From: Proteus columbae
Lineage (GTDB): Bacteria; Pseudomonadota; Gammaproteobacteria; Enterobacterales; Enterobacteriaceae
Direction: 5' to 3'
Assembly: GCF_009914335.1 (NCBI RefSeq)
Contig: NZ_CP043925.1
Location: forward strand, 3,224,001-3,288,000
DNA length: 64,000 bases
The position numbers and the translations under genes are program-made. Below the pieces are notes generated by a model that saw only the letters and a program-made list of their open reading frames with translations, made no database searches and was not told the origin of the DNA. Every line of letters starts with the position of its first letter. The stretch's first letter is position 1. Positions 50,468-59,172 of the stretch are shown here, piece by piece.

Positions 50468-51125
50468 TGGGGAAAACTAATTCAAAAGATAGATACTTTT
50501 TAGGCCTATCCGGCTGCATACCTGATTTACTTACCCAGTTTGACAAGGTATTTCTGCTAACCTTTTCATGGTAATGAAAGCATAAAGCATTAATTAACCC
50601 TGTTTTGCTTGCACAGGGATATTTTTCCCAAGTCAATTTTATTACAGCCATTACTTCATCATAGTATGAATTCCTTGGTTTTGAAGCCTTCGCCTTATTT
50701 ACATTGGATATTATTTCTTTTTCTACAGTATCGCTTCTTATAGATTGATACATAATTTCAGTAAATAATTTGGCATATCTAATTCTAAGTTGCTTAGCCA
50801 ATCTTTCAAAACCCATTACCTCATGGATAGCAGCTGACTTAATTAAATCTGACAAACCACTTTCATAGAAAGAAAATAAATCTTTCATCTCATCACTATC
50901 CCTAAAAATACTTGACCCTACAAATATTTTTTCACTTTCAATATCTGATGCTAAATTAATTCTCTCCTCCCATGAAAGCTTAGATAGATGGATATTTAAT
51001 TGTTTAGATACTGATTCTCTTGAAAAATTCTCGATAAGATTTAAAGATACAATATCTGCTAATAAACTTGGGTCATTTATTAAATCATTCATGTCATGAT
51101 CTATCTTAGTTTTGTAGTTGCTCAT
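50463..51125 (-). CDS. Hypothetical protein between integrase and AlpA-like regulator
   Basis: 220 aa, AT-rich codon use. Helical throughout. The C-terminal 70 residues (YDEVMAVIKLTWEKYPCAS...VSRNTLSNWVSKSGMQPDRP) look like a helix-turn-helix DNA-binding unit. It starts 9 bp after the int stop, so is co-transcribed with int. No named family recognised. It could be a directionality or immunity factor. Confidence 0.65.
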   Translation of the reverse strand: MSNYKTKIDHDMNDLINDPSLLADIVSLNLIENFSRESVSKQLNIHLSKLSWEERINLASDIESEKIFVGSSIFRDSDEMKDLFSFYESGLSDLIKSAAIHEVMGFERLAKQLRIRYAKLFTEIMYQSIRSDTVEKEIISNVNKAKASKPRNSYYDEVMAVIKLTWEKYPCASKTGLINALCFHYHEKVSRNTLSNWVSKSGMQPDRPKKYLSFELVFPK

Positions 51126-51134
51126 ATTTACAAC

Positions 51135-52538
51135 CTATTTATTTAAAATTTCCAATAAAAAATGTTTTTTATCTTCATCAGATAAATTACGACATGCCAA
51201 AATAATTTGGTCATTTAAGCTAAGGCTTTCATTTATTAAATTTGCATTTTTTAAAATCCTATACTCTATCTTCTCTGCAGGCTCTCTCAACTCATCAGCA
51301 GAAAAATATAAATATCCCTGAGTAACATCAGCGCTTCTCATTGTTCTGTGGTTCAATAAGCGTTTGAGAATGTAGTTTCCTACCCCCACCAGCTCCGCTA
51401 TTGTACCGAACGTCCGGCGACCATCATGCCATTTAAACGGGATAGGCTGTAACAAGTCCTGATTTGGTTCTGGCACTGTAGCCGCACTGATACGCTCGAT
51501 AATATGCCGATACTCTTTGATAACCCCTCTTTCGCCCGGAAAAACCAAAGTACCATCACCAGACTTCATCTTTGCCCTACGTCGGAATAAAGCTAAGAGG
51601 GTATTAGTTATAGGCAACTCAAGCGGATCACCGTTCTTTGTCGTATCAATCCAGAAATAACGGCCTCCAAGATTAACCCTGTCCCATGTCAGCTCTAATA
51701 TTTCTGATTTACGTAACCCGGTAAAAATAGACATTTCTACGGCATCACATATAGCAGCGGCGATATCATCCCGTTCCTGTTCGGCCTGTTCACGAATACT
51801 ACTCAGGGCATTAAACCATCTGGCAAGATCATTGGTTCTTATTCGCTCTGTTTTTCTAACGATACCGTGCCACTTACGCTTTGTACTGAGAACCATTGTG
51901 GGTGGGTCAGGCAACAGAATATTTCCATGATCATCACGGTAATGATCATGAGAAAAACGGTAGATAGCCCGGAGAACCCGCGCCCAAAGATCAGCCTGTG
52001 CTTTACTTCCTGAGCCTACCCCAGCTCGCAATGTTGATTTATCCTCCCCGAACCACACAGTTCCGTCAGTGATTGCTTTATGCCGCAATTCAACCCGTTC
52101 CCGGCTGATAGATGAGAGTTGCTGTTTCATCCAGTCGCCAGAAAAATTCTGCAGGATAGAGCAATACTGTTTTGCCGTTTTCGATCCCAGCCTCTCCCCT
52201 CTGTTTTCAATGTAGGTATCCAAAGCATCCGCTAGTGTTATAGCTGCTTTCTGATGGGTGCGCTTTACCACGTTCGGGTTCTGTCCGGTAGCTGCAACAT
52301 CTCCCAGCAGTTCGAGAGCCTTTGCCCTAGCATTATCAATTGTCAAATCAGGGAAGCGCCCCAGCGTTGCACGGATGAATTTGCCGTTTCTTTTTCTGGA
52401 GATGCAAAAGCTCTTTACCCCGCTGACTCCCACACGGATACGCAGACCGTTAACAACTGTATCGCCATACTCAATCTGCCCTCGCTCTGCAGGTGGCAGA
52501 CTTTCAAGTTTTGCTTTTGTGAATTTGAACGTATCCAC
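51135..52538 (-). CDS. int: Tyrosine-recombinase integrase
   Basis: 467 aa from the GTG at 52538 (GAGG 5 nt upstream); a TTG at 52574 without a ribosome site is also in frame. The N-terminal arm-binding domain (about 1-85, NGLRIRVGVSGVKSF) is of the P4/DUF4102 type. Catalytic residues: Arg in FTGLRKSEILELTW, HDGRR (His-x-x-Arg), LLNHR (His) and Tyr in QGYLYF. It sits 180 bp from att copy 3. It should recombine in the tRNA-Ile2 3' end. Confidence 0.94.
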   Translation of the reverse strand: MDTFKFTKAKLESLPPAERGQIEYGDTVVNGLRIRVGVSGVKSFCISRKRNGKFIRATLGRFPDLTIDNARAKALELLGDVAATGQNPNVVKRTHQKAAITLADALDTYIENRGERLGSKTAKQYCSILQNFSGDWMKQQLSSISRERVELRHKAITDGTVWFGEDKSTLRAGVGSGSKAQADLWARVLRAIYRFSHDHYRDDHGNILLPDPPTMVLSTKRKWHGIVRKTERIRTNDLARWFNALSSIREQAEQERDDIAAAICDAVEMSIFTGLRKSEILELTWDRVNLGGRYFWIDTTKNGDPLELPITNTLLALFRRRAKMKSGDGTLVFPGERGVIKEYRHIIERISAATVPEPNQDLLQPIPFKWHDGRRTFGTIAELVGVGNYILKRLLNHRTMRSADVTQGYLYFSADELREPAEKIEYRILKNANLINESLSLNDQIILACRNLSDEDKKHFLLEILNK

Positions 52539-52562
52539 CAGAACCTCACACCAACCGATTAG

Positions 52563-52712
52563 GGTATCCTGCAAATCGCTTGCAGCACTCTAGGATACTT
52601 ATAGGATACCAGAGTGCGGGATTTTGAGGTATTTCTAAGTAATAACTGGTATGAGACGAATTATCTAAATAATTGAAATTATATGAAAAGTATTTTTAGG
52701 TAACATTTTGGT
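52563..52712. repeat. Right-end integrase arm-type sites
   Basis: AGGATACC or AGGATACT at 52592-52599 and 52603-52610, the inverse GGTATCCT at 52563-52570, and GGTAACATTTTGGT at 52699-52712, six bp before att copy 3. The same two motifs occur at the left ends (37211, 37222, 37403, 38954). Confidence 0.55.
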
Positions 52713-52718
52713 CAAAAA

Positions 52719-52763
52719 CTCATAATCGCTTGGTCACTGGTTCAAGTCCAGTAGGGGCCACCA
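52719..52763 (+). repeat. Attachment site copy 3 (right junction)
   Basis: 45 bp identical to the tRNA 3' end. The sequence after it differs from that after copies 1 and 2, so it marks the original chromosomal side. Confidence 0.9.
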
Positions 52764-52776
52764 AATTCTATTAAAA

Positions 52777-53478
52777 TTATTTGCTCTCAAACATTTCCTG
52801 AATTTTATCTATCCATGTTGTAATTTCGCTTATTCCTCCTGTCGCGAAAAGAACACTAAAATCAATAAATTTTTCCCCCGATTTATTAGCAGCTCCAGCT
52901 AGAAACTCTTTCAGTAATGTTTTAAATTCAATCGAATTTTTATCAGGTATTGCTTTTTTCACTTTTTCAACTAACTCTTTACGCTCATCATCTGAGAAAA
53001 AATCTTCAAGTAAATCTATGAATGACTCCTGTGATATCTTAACTATTTCACTATTAAATGAATTATCTGCGAAATGCCCTAAGGATTTTAATTTTCCTTG
53101 AATTCCTTGTTTAACATATAAGTCTTCAATAACCATGATTATTTTTGCTGAAGCCCCCTGTTTACTCTCACCTTGTAATTTCGCTCTATGTAACAATGCA
53201 AAAAATTCACCTTTAATATAATTATCAGCATCATCATTGAGCAGAAATTGTAATTTAGCTTTATGTTTTATTGATTTAACTCTAGCTTCTGTAATTTTTA
53301 ACTTTATACTTAGTTCATAATTTTTATCATTTTTTAAATCATCACAATATTGCATCAATAAATGCATAACTAATGTATCAATATCACTCTTATTTAAACT
53401 ACCAAATCCACCATTTAGATAATATTTTAAAAATGTATCTACGAAACCATCTTTATCTTTTATATTCAGTTCACTCAT
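52777..53478 (-). CDS. Hypothetical protein beside the right att site
   Basis: 233 aa, AT-rich, soluble and helical. The N-terminal half resembles a regulatory or adaptor module: FGSLNKSDIDTLVMHLLMQ, then NYELSIKLKITEARVKSIKHKAKLQF, which looks like a helix-turn-helix. The C-terminal half has GKLKSLGHFADNSFNSEIVKIS and ends EITTWIDKIQEMFESK. It lies outside the three att repeats, 14 bp past the last. It may be left from a further element or be chromosomal. I do not recognise the family. Confidence 0.65.
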   Translation of the reverse strand: MSELNIKDKDGFVDTFLKYYLNGGFGSLNKSDIDTLVMHLLMQYCDDLKNDKNYELSIKLKITEARVKSIKHKAKLQFLLNDDADNYIKGEFFALLHRAKLQGESKQGASAKIIMVIEDLYVKQGIQGKLKSLGHFADNSFNSEIVKISQESFIDLLEDFFSDDERKELVEKVKKAIPDKNSIEFKTLLKEFLAGAANKSGEKFIDFSVLFATGGISEITTWIDKIQEMFESK

Positions 53479-53667
53479 ACTATCCTCGTTTAATCTAAAA
53501 TAAATATTTTAACTATAGAGCAAAATTTCCAATAGATTGCCTAATCTTTAATTAATTAGAACAAGCTCAAAGAAATAAAAAATTTCCAAAAAAATTAATT
53601 AGATAGTCTCTTATTTTATTGCAATAATATTCTCACAATTCAAATCTTGTCTTATATAATTACTATT

Positions 53668-54585
53668 ATGGTCATTCGTCCTAATCAACACTGGTTCTTT
53701 CGGTTATTTGATTGGCATGGTTCTGTGCTTTCAAAAATAATCTTTCGTTTATGCCTTAATGTTATTATGTCAATTATCGCTATTTTGATTTATCAATGGT
53801 ATGAACAATTAGGAATACACTTAACAGTTGCTCCTTTTAGTTTACTCGGTATTGCCATCGCAATATTTCTTGGTTTCAGAAATAATGCAAGCTATAGCAG
53901 GCTTGTGGAAGCCAGAACCCTATGGGGTAATATGTTAATTACTCATCGTAATATATTAAGAAATATAAAAGCATTATTACCTGAAGATAAACAATTTAAT
54001 CGAGATTTTTCTAATTTATTAATTGCTTTTAGTTGGAGCTTAAAACACGAGCTAAGAAAAACAGATCCAATGGTTGATCTTTACCGCCTATTACCTCGAA
54101 CTTTATTTAATGAAATAATGAATAGCCCTTATCCCACTAATCGTATTTTATTACATATCGGTTTAAAAATAGGTGAATTGAGAGATAACAAGATGATAAG
54201 TGACGTTATTTTTCAATCAATTAATAAAGATATTAATAATTTATCTGATGTACTCGGAGGTTGCGAACGGATCTCAAATACCCCAGTTCCATTTGCTTAT
54301 ACTTTGATATTGCAACGTACTGTTTATTTATTTTGTACATTATTACCTTTTGCTTTGGTAGCCGATCTCCATTATATGACACCGTTTGTATCAGTTTTTA
54401 TCTCTTATACTTTTTTATCTTGGGATTCATTAGCTGAAGAATTAGAAGATCCTTTTGGTGTATCTGCAAATGACTTACCCTTAAATGCCATTTGTAATAC
54501 AATTGAAAGAAACTTATTAGAAATGCAAGATATTTCCCCATTACCGATAACTGTAAGACCAGATAAACATTATAATTTACTATGA
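53668..54585 (+). CDS. yneE: Bestrophin-like membrane protein YneE
   Basis: 305 aa from the ATG at 53668 (MVIRPNQHWFFRLF), matching the start of E. coli YneE. Bestrophin/UPF0187 family, a pentameric anion channel fold, inner membrane. Conserved: FSLLGIAIAIFLGFRNNASYSRLVEAR, CERISNTPVPFAYTLILQRTVYLF and LAEELEDPFG. The in-frame ATG at 53647 is less likely. Confidence 0.93.
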   Translation: MVIRPNQHWFFRLFDWHGSVLSKIIFRLCLNVIMSIIAILIYQWYEQLGIHLTVAPFSLLGIAIAIFLGFRNNASYSRLVEARTLWGNMLITHRNILRNIKALLPEDKQFNRDFSNLLIAFSWSLKHELRKTDPMVDLYRLLPRTLFNEIMNSPYPTNRILLHIGLKIGELRDNKMISDVIFQSINKDINNLSDVLGGCERISNTPVPFAYTLILQRTVYLFCTLLPFALVADLHYMTPFVSVFISYTFLSWDSLAEELEDPFGVSANDLPLNAICNTIERNLLEMQDISPLPITVRPDKHYNLL

Positions 54586-54603
54586 TCAATAAATAATAAT
54601 ATA

Positions 54604-54637
54604 AAAAAACAGTGTAAAAAATCACACTGTTTTTTAT
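54604..54637. terminator. Bidirectional terminator after yneE
   Basis: AAAACAGTGT / ACACTGTTTT stem with T-runs on both strands. Confidence 0.8.
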
Positions 54638-54657
54638 TGTTACTGATCATTTAAAAG

Positions 54658-55039
54658 CTAATGTGTTCTCATTCCCGCACTGTACATTAATAATTTAAAT
54701 AAAGAAGCAATAATTGCTAAACTTAGTACACTTAAAGTCCAAATAATTATCATCCATCCTATTTTTTGATACCAATGTGCTTTTTTTTGAATAGGTTTTA
54801 TTATTAAAAAATGACTAATGTTTGTCCCAAATTGGTACGCCATAACGAGTCCCGATACGACTCCCATACCAAAATTGATATAAAGTGAGATAACTCGACT
54901 CTTTTGTTTTTAGCCAAAAACCTTCTAATAAAGCTAAAAAGCTTGCTAAGCCTATTGTAATGGCAGGGAAAATAATATGAAAAGAGACAGTGAAAGCAAA
55001 TTGTATTCTAGCTAAGTGAAATGCATCTAATCCAAACAT
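54658..55039 (-). pseudogene. Remnant of a cytochrome bd-type (CIO/CydA) oxidase operon fused to a DUF2474-like tail
   Basis: Two overlapping frames. The first (55039-54869) is the N-terminus of a CydA/CioA subunit (MFGLDAFHLARIQFAFTVSF...LYQFW). The second (from 54867) reads MGVVSGLVMAYQFGTN, which in intact CioA follows a few residues after QFW, so a short deletion shifted the frame. AATTTTGG at the joint could encode both QFW and NFG in their own frames and suggests recombination between short repeats. After TN the sequence jumps to WYQKIGWMIIIWTLSVLSLAIIASLFKLLMYSAG, like the small DUF2474 subunit. Most of cioA and all of cioB are gone. Confidence 0.75.
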
Positions 55040-55714
55040 AATGCCCCACCTAGTATAAATCTATTTGTCATAAATTTATTCATTTCTATTTTCCTATTTT
55101 CCTATTTTTATTTTTCTCAAATAAATTATTCTTAATTTTTAATTATTAATACCAATTACCTTTATTCCATTTTTGGAAAATTAAAAATAAAAGTATTTAA
55201 TTTATATTTATATATTATTCATATAATCATCTTTATCTTTTCTAATAAAAATAGAAATAATAATCAATTTTATATATTTAAATATATATCGATAATAAAT
55301 TTGCACCACATTGATTAACAAGTACATTTTAAAAAATGTAGAGTTGCAGAGTGTATATTCACTAACGTGTTAATATTTTTAACCAGCCTATAACAGTTAG
55401 TCAAATAAATTGATTTTATTGAGCGATAGATATGCTCTATCACGCCTTAAAATATAGCGATAAAGCACTATTTAGAATGTTAGCTTCGTTGACAAATAAG
55501 ACACATTGTTTTAACTTTTTAAACAACAGAAAATTCGTATGTTTATATAACTTCAGGATTACATACTTATTAACCATTAATGTTGATAAATTTAAATATA
55601 TTCTTTAATTTAGACATCAATATATATTTAATTATATAACCATTTTAATTTTCATATTCACCTGCCAATATTTTTATAAACAAATATTATTATTTACGTT
55701 TTAGGAATGTATAT
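55040..55714. other. Long AT-rich non-coding stretch upstream of the ydeP-like gene
   Basis: 675 bp of very AT-rich sequence with many stops in all frames. It presumably holds the promoter of the oxidoreductase gene and the decayed promoter of the oxidase remnant. No clear hairpin, repeat array or RNA gene recognised. Confidence 0.5.
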
Positions 55715-58000
55715 ATGAGTAAAAATAAATTGCCTATTCCTGGAGTAAAACCGTATAACGGACCCGCTGGAGGATGGGGAGCATTAAAAGCAACGGCAAT
55801 CGCGGTACGCACTCAAATGGATGCATTTATTGCACCTAAAACATTGCTTAATACCAATCAACCTGATGGCTTTGATTGCCCAGGTTGTGCATGGCCTGAT
55901 AAAGAGCACCACTCAACTTTTCAATTTTGTGAAAATGGTGCCAAAGCCGTAACTTGGGAAGCAACCAAAAAAAGAGTCACACCTGAATTTCTAGCTCAGA
56001 ATACGGTCACAGAATTACTGAAAAAATCAGACTTTGAACTTGAAGGTTACGGTCGTTTAACCCACCCACTTTCTTACGATCCTATTACTGATACACTTAT
56101 TTCTGTCTCTTGGGATCATGCATTTAGTCGTATTGGTGAACTATTAAGAGAAATTCCTTCACCAGATAGTGTGGAATTTTATACATCAGGTAGAGCCTCA
56201 AATGAAGCGGCCTATTTATTTCAGCTTTTTGCTAGAGAATATGGCACTAACAATTTTCCTGACTGTTCAAATATGTGCCACGAACCCACTAGCGTAGGAT
56301 TGCCGCAATCCATTGGCATCGGTAAAGGTACAGTTTCTTTGGATGACTTCGACAGTACACAATTAATTATTGCTATCGGCCATAATCCCGGCACCAACCA
56401 CCCTAGAATGATGGGAACACTACATGAAGTGGCTCGCCGAGGTGTTCCCATTGTCGTCTTAAACCCATTAAAAGAACGTGCATTAGAGCGCTTTACAGAT
56501 CCTCAAAACGTAATTGAGATGGTAACTTATAGCTCAACCAATATTGCATCATCTTACTATCAAGTTAAGGCGGGAGGTGATGCGGCGGCTTTAAAAGGCA
56601 TAATGAAAACCTTATTAACATGGGATAATGAGCGTGGCGATATTCTTGATCATGATTTTATTGCAGAACACACTCAAGGATTTGAAGCCGTTATTGACGA
56701 TCTAAATCAAACGACTTGGCAAGATATTGAAAGCGAAAGTGGACTATCACAAGATTCCCTTGAAAAGGTTGCGCGACTCTATGCGAATTCACCAGCCACC
56801 ATCATTACTTATGGTATGGGTATTACCCAACATAATAAAGGAACCGCAAATGTTCGCTTAATTGCCGATTTATTATTAATGAAAGGCAATATCGGTAAAA
56901 AAGGAGCAGGAATATGCCCACTACGCGGACACTCTAATGTTCAAGGTAATCGAACTGTAGGGATCACTGAAAAACCCTCTACAGAATTTCTGCAAAAAAT
57001 AGAACAAACCTTCGGTTTCAAACCACCTTATAAACATGGTCATGATGCTGTTAATGCCATGCAAGCAATGGTTGAAGGTAAAGCAAAAGCATTAATTTGC
57101 TTGGGTGGTAATTTTGCTGTGGCATTGCCTGATCCAGAGCTTTCCTTTTCAGCAATGCGAAAATTGGATCTCAGTGTTCATATTGGAACAAAACTAAATC
57201 GCTCTCATTTATTAACCGCTAAAAATACCTTTATTTTACCTTGTTTAGGTCGTACTGAATCCGATATACAAGCATTAGGACACCAATCAATCACCGTTGA
57301 AGATTCTATGTCGATGGTACATGCATCATCAGGTAAATTAACACCCGCATCTCCCTTGCTAAAATCAGAACCCGCTATTGTTGCTGAAATGGCTGCCACT
57401 ACGTTATCTAATAGCAAAACGCCTTGGATGAGATTCACTGAAAGTTATGAACTTATTCGTGACATGATTGAAAAAACGATCCCAGGTTTTGATAACTATA
57501 ATCAACGCATTCGAGTACCTGGTGGATTTCGTATGCCACTTCCTGCGGTGGATAGAGTATGGGATACCCCAACAGGCAAAGCGATGTTTTCTGTTTTTGA
57601 CGGAGTTAACGAGAATGAACCTGTCGCTGGAGAAGATATATTACGCCTAGTCACTATACGTAGTCATGACCAATATAATACAACAATTTATGCATTAGAT
57701 GACCGCTATCGCGGTATTTTCGGTAGACGTGATGTGCTCTTTATGAGTGAGGTTGATTTAATCGCAAGAGGTTTAAAAGAAGGCGATAAAGTAACTATTG
57801 AAACCGTAAGTCAAAATAGAAAGCTACAGCTTAATGATATTACTGTTGTTTCATTTAGTATTGCACCGGGTACTGTTGCAGCTTATTACCCTGAAGCTAA
57901 TGTTCTTATTCCACTGGACTATATTGATAAAGAAAGTGGAACACCTTCATATAAAGCGACCCCCGTTAGAATTTACGCTCAAAAAATGCAAGTTGCCTAA
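55715..58000 (+). CDS. ydeP: YdeP-family molybdopterin oxidoreductase (FdhF/YdeP type)
   Basis: 761 aa, equal in size to E. coli YdeP (759). No Tat signal, so cytoplasmic. The N-terminal FDCPGCAWPD motif replaces the usual four-Cys [4Fe-4S] cluster arrangement. Molybdopterin-binding blocks: YTSGRASNEAAYLFQLFAR, NMCHEPTSVGL, GHNPGTNHPRMM and GICPLRGHSNVQGNRTVG; C-terminal MopB domain with RSHDQYNTTIY. E. coli YdeP is linked to acid resistance; the substrate is unknown. AGGA precedes the ATG by 8 nt. Confidence 0.9.
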   Translation: MSKNKLPIPGVKPYNGPAGGWGALKATAIAVRTQMDAFIAPKTLLNTNQPDGFDCPGCAWPDKEHHSTFQFCENGAKAVTWEATKKRVTPEFLAQNTVTELLKKSDFELEGYGRLTHPLSYDPITDTLISVSWDHAFSRIGELLREIPSPDSVEFYTSGRASNEAAYLFQLFAREYGTNNFPDCSNMCHEPTSVGLPQSIGIGKGTVSLDDFDSTQLIIAIGHNPGTNHPRMMGTLHEVARRGVPIVVLNPLKERALERFTDPQNVIEMVTYSSTNIASSYYQVKAGGDAAALKGIMKTLLTWDNERGDILDHDFIAEHTQGFEAVIDDLNQTTWQDIESESGLSQDSLEKVARLYANSPATIITYGMGITQHNKGTANVRLIADLLLMKGNIGKKGAGICPLRGHSNVQGNRTVGITEKPSTEFLQKIEQTFGFKPPYKHGHDAVNAMQAMVEGKAKALICLGGNFAVALPDPELSFSAMRKLDLSVHIGTKLNRSHLLTAKNTFILPCLGRTESDIQALGHQSITVEDSMSMVHASSGKLTPASPLLKSEPAIVAEMAATTLSNSKTPWMRFTESYELIRDMIEKTIPGFDNYNQRIRVPGGFRMPLPAVDRVWDTPTGKAMFSVFDGVNENEPVAGEDILRLVTIRSHDQYNTTIYALDDRYRGIFGRRDVLFMSEVDLIARGLKEGDKVTIETVSQNRKLQLNDITVVSFSIAPGTVAAYYPEANVLIPLDYIDKESGTPSYKATPVRIYAQKMQVA

Positions 58001-58021
58001 TGTTTTAATTCAACTAAAAAA

Positions 58022-58060
58022 TAAAAAGCTGGGTCTATTTTTAGGCTCAGCTTTTATTTT
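58022..58060. terminator. Terminator between ydeP and the LysR gene
   Basis: AAAAGCTG / CAGCTTTT stem with T-rich 3' side, between convergent genes. Confidence 0.7.
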
Positions 58061-58063
58061 TAT

Positions 58064-58957
58064 CTACAAACTCATATCAACTAAATAATTACGCATTTCA
58101 GTAAAGCATTTTTCAATAAGTATTGAGCGAGGCTCTTCTCGCCGAATAATAATACCAAGAGGAGAATTTATTGTGGCATCAGCAATAGGAACAACATCAA
58201 GATGTTGACTTAATTTTTCTATTCCTTTTGAAAGAGGAACGATAGAGGCACAAAATCCTGCATCGACTGATTGCATAAGATGAAGTGTAGAACTACTTTC
58301 AACTAATACTTTTGGGTGCAAATTATAGCGCTGGAATGCCAGATCAACCGATTGTCTAAAATGATTTTCTTTATTAAGTAGTGCCAATGGCAATTTAACA
58401 GCTTCATCCCATGAAATCGTTTTTGCCGAAGGCATAAAGTGATTACGATGAAATAAAAGCCCCAATGCTGTTTGCTTTAACGCATAAATTTCATGTTGTT
58501 GAGCATTCGCTTTCTCTAAATAACAGATACCAATATCAAGACTATTGCTATTAAGGCAATCGATGATCTTCTCACTATTACTAGACATAACTTGAAAGCG
58601 AATTTCAGGAAAAACAGATGATATTTTCTGCAACATTTGCATCGAATTCAAATTGGTTAATGGCACAATACCTATACGCAATTGACCCAATAACTGTTGC
58701 CGAAAACTAGCTGCTTCTGCTTGTAATCCATCATAAGCAGATTCCATTGTTTTCGCCCATTTTAAAATTTTCTCGCCTTCTTCCGTGAATCCTTCAAAAC
58801 GAGAACTTCGCTTAATAAGCACTACATCAAGCTCTTTTTCTAAATTACGTAATCGCATAGATAAAGTGGGTTGCGTAACATGACACATTTCAGCCGCTTG
58901 ACCAAAATGTTGAGTTTTATCTAATGCAATTAAATAAAATAACTGTTTTATGTCGAT
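58064..58957 (-). CDS. LysR-family regulator without a standard start codon at the expected position
   Basis: 297 aa if begun at the ATC at 58957. The reading IDIKQLFYLIALDKTQHFGQAAEMCHVTQPTLSMRL is a complete LysR helix-turn-helix, and CGAGG lies at the right distance upstream, but the codon where Met belongs is ATC. The frame is open to 59008 with no ATG, GTG or TTG before the ATG at 58888 (MCHVTQP), which would cut off the first 23 residues of the DNA-binding domain. Either a rare start is used, or the gene is damaged or carries a sequencing error. The effector domain (about 90-297) looks intact. Convergent with ydeP. Confidence 0.75.
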   Translation of the reverse strand: MDIKQLFYLIALDKTQHFGQAAEMCHVTQPTLSMRLRNLEKELDVVLIKRSSRFEGFTEEGEKILKWAKTMESAYDGLQAEAASFRQQLLGQLRIGIVPLTNLNSMQMLQKISSVFPEIRFQVMSSNSEKIIDCLNSNSLDIGICYLEKANAQQHEIYALKQTALGLLFHRNHFMPSAKTISWDEAVKLPLALLNKENHFRQSVDLAFQRYNLHPKVLVESSSTLHLMQSVDAGFCASIVPLSKGIEKLSQHLDVVPIADATINSPLGIIIRREEPRSILIEKCFTEMRNYLVDMSL

Positions 58958-59102
58958 ATGCGATAACCTCGTGATAAGCAGGTGAATAGAAAAAGTCTTC
59001 TTTTTATATTATAAGATAAACGATACGCGTAGTTCTGTTTATCTACCAGCCTTTTATCAATGAGATAATAAGAAGAAAAGAGCAAAAGTATTTTAAATAA
59101 TA

Positions 59103-59137
59103 AAGCTCACTTGAGTTTTACACTCAGAGTGAGCTTG
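59103..59137 (-). terminator. Terminator after the first chemoreceptor gene
   Basis: AAGCTCACT / AGTGAGCTT stem with ACTCA/TGAGT inside, T-rich 3' end on the minus strand. Confidence 0.7.
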
Positions 59138-59172
59138 TTTTGAATACAATATTAACAGACTAACTTAACGGA

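Larger units (their letters stand above)
38862..52763. mobile_element. Element B: capsid-forming PICI-like satellite (13.9 kb) integrated in tRNA-Ile2
   Basis: Flanked by att copies 2 and 3. Nearly all genes are on the minus strand. In transcription order: integrase, unknown, AlpA-like, BRO-N, Icd-like, DUF4222-like, three small genes, SF3 helicase, small gene, major capsid, prohead protease, portal, gp6-like connector, HNH, small protein, TerS, TerL. There are no tail, baseplate, holin or endolysin genes. Capsid-forming PICIs (described in Enterobacterales, 2023) have this gene set and make small heads that take helper-phage tails. The match is from gene content and order. Confidence 0.82.

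Noticed and set aside
38862..52763. Element B as a complete prophage
   Set aside because: No tail tube, tape measure, baseplate, fibre, holin, endolysin or CI-type repressor gene; 14 kb is filled by other genes and the head genes are not decayed.
54658..54867. Separate intact small membrane protein gene
   Set aside because: Its first residues are an internal CioA segment joined to a DUF2474-like tail; better read as part of the operon remnant.
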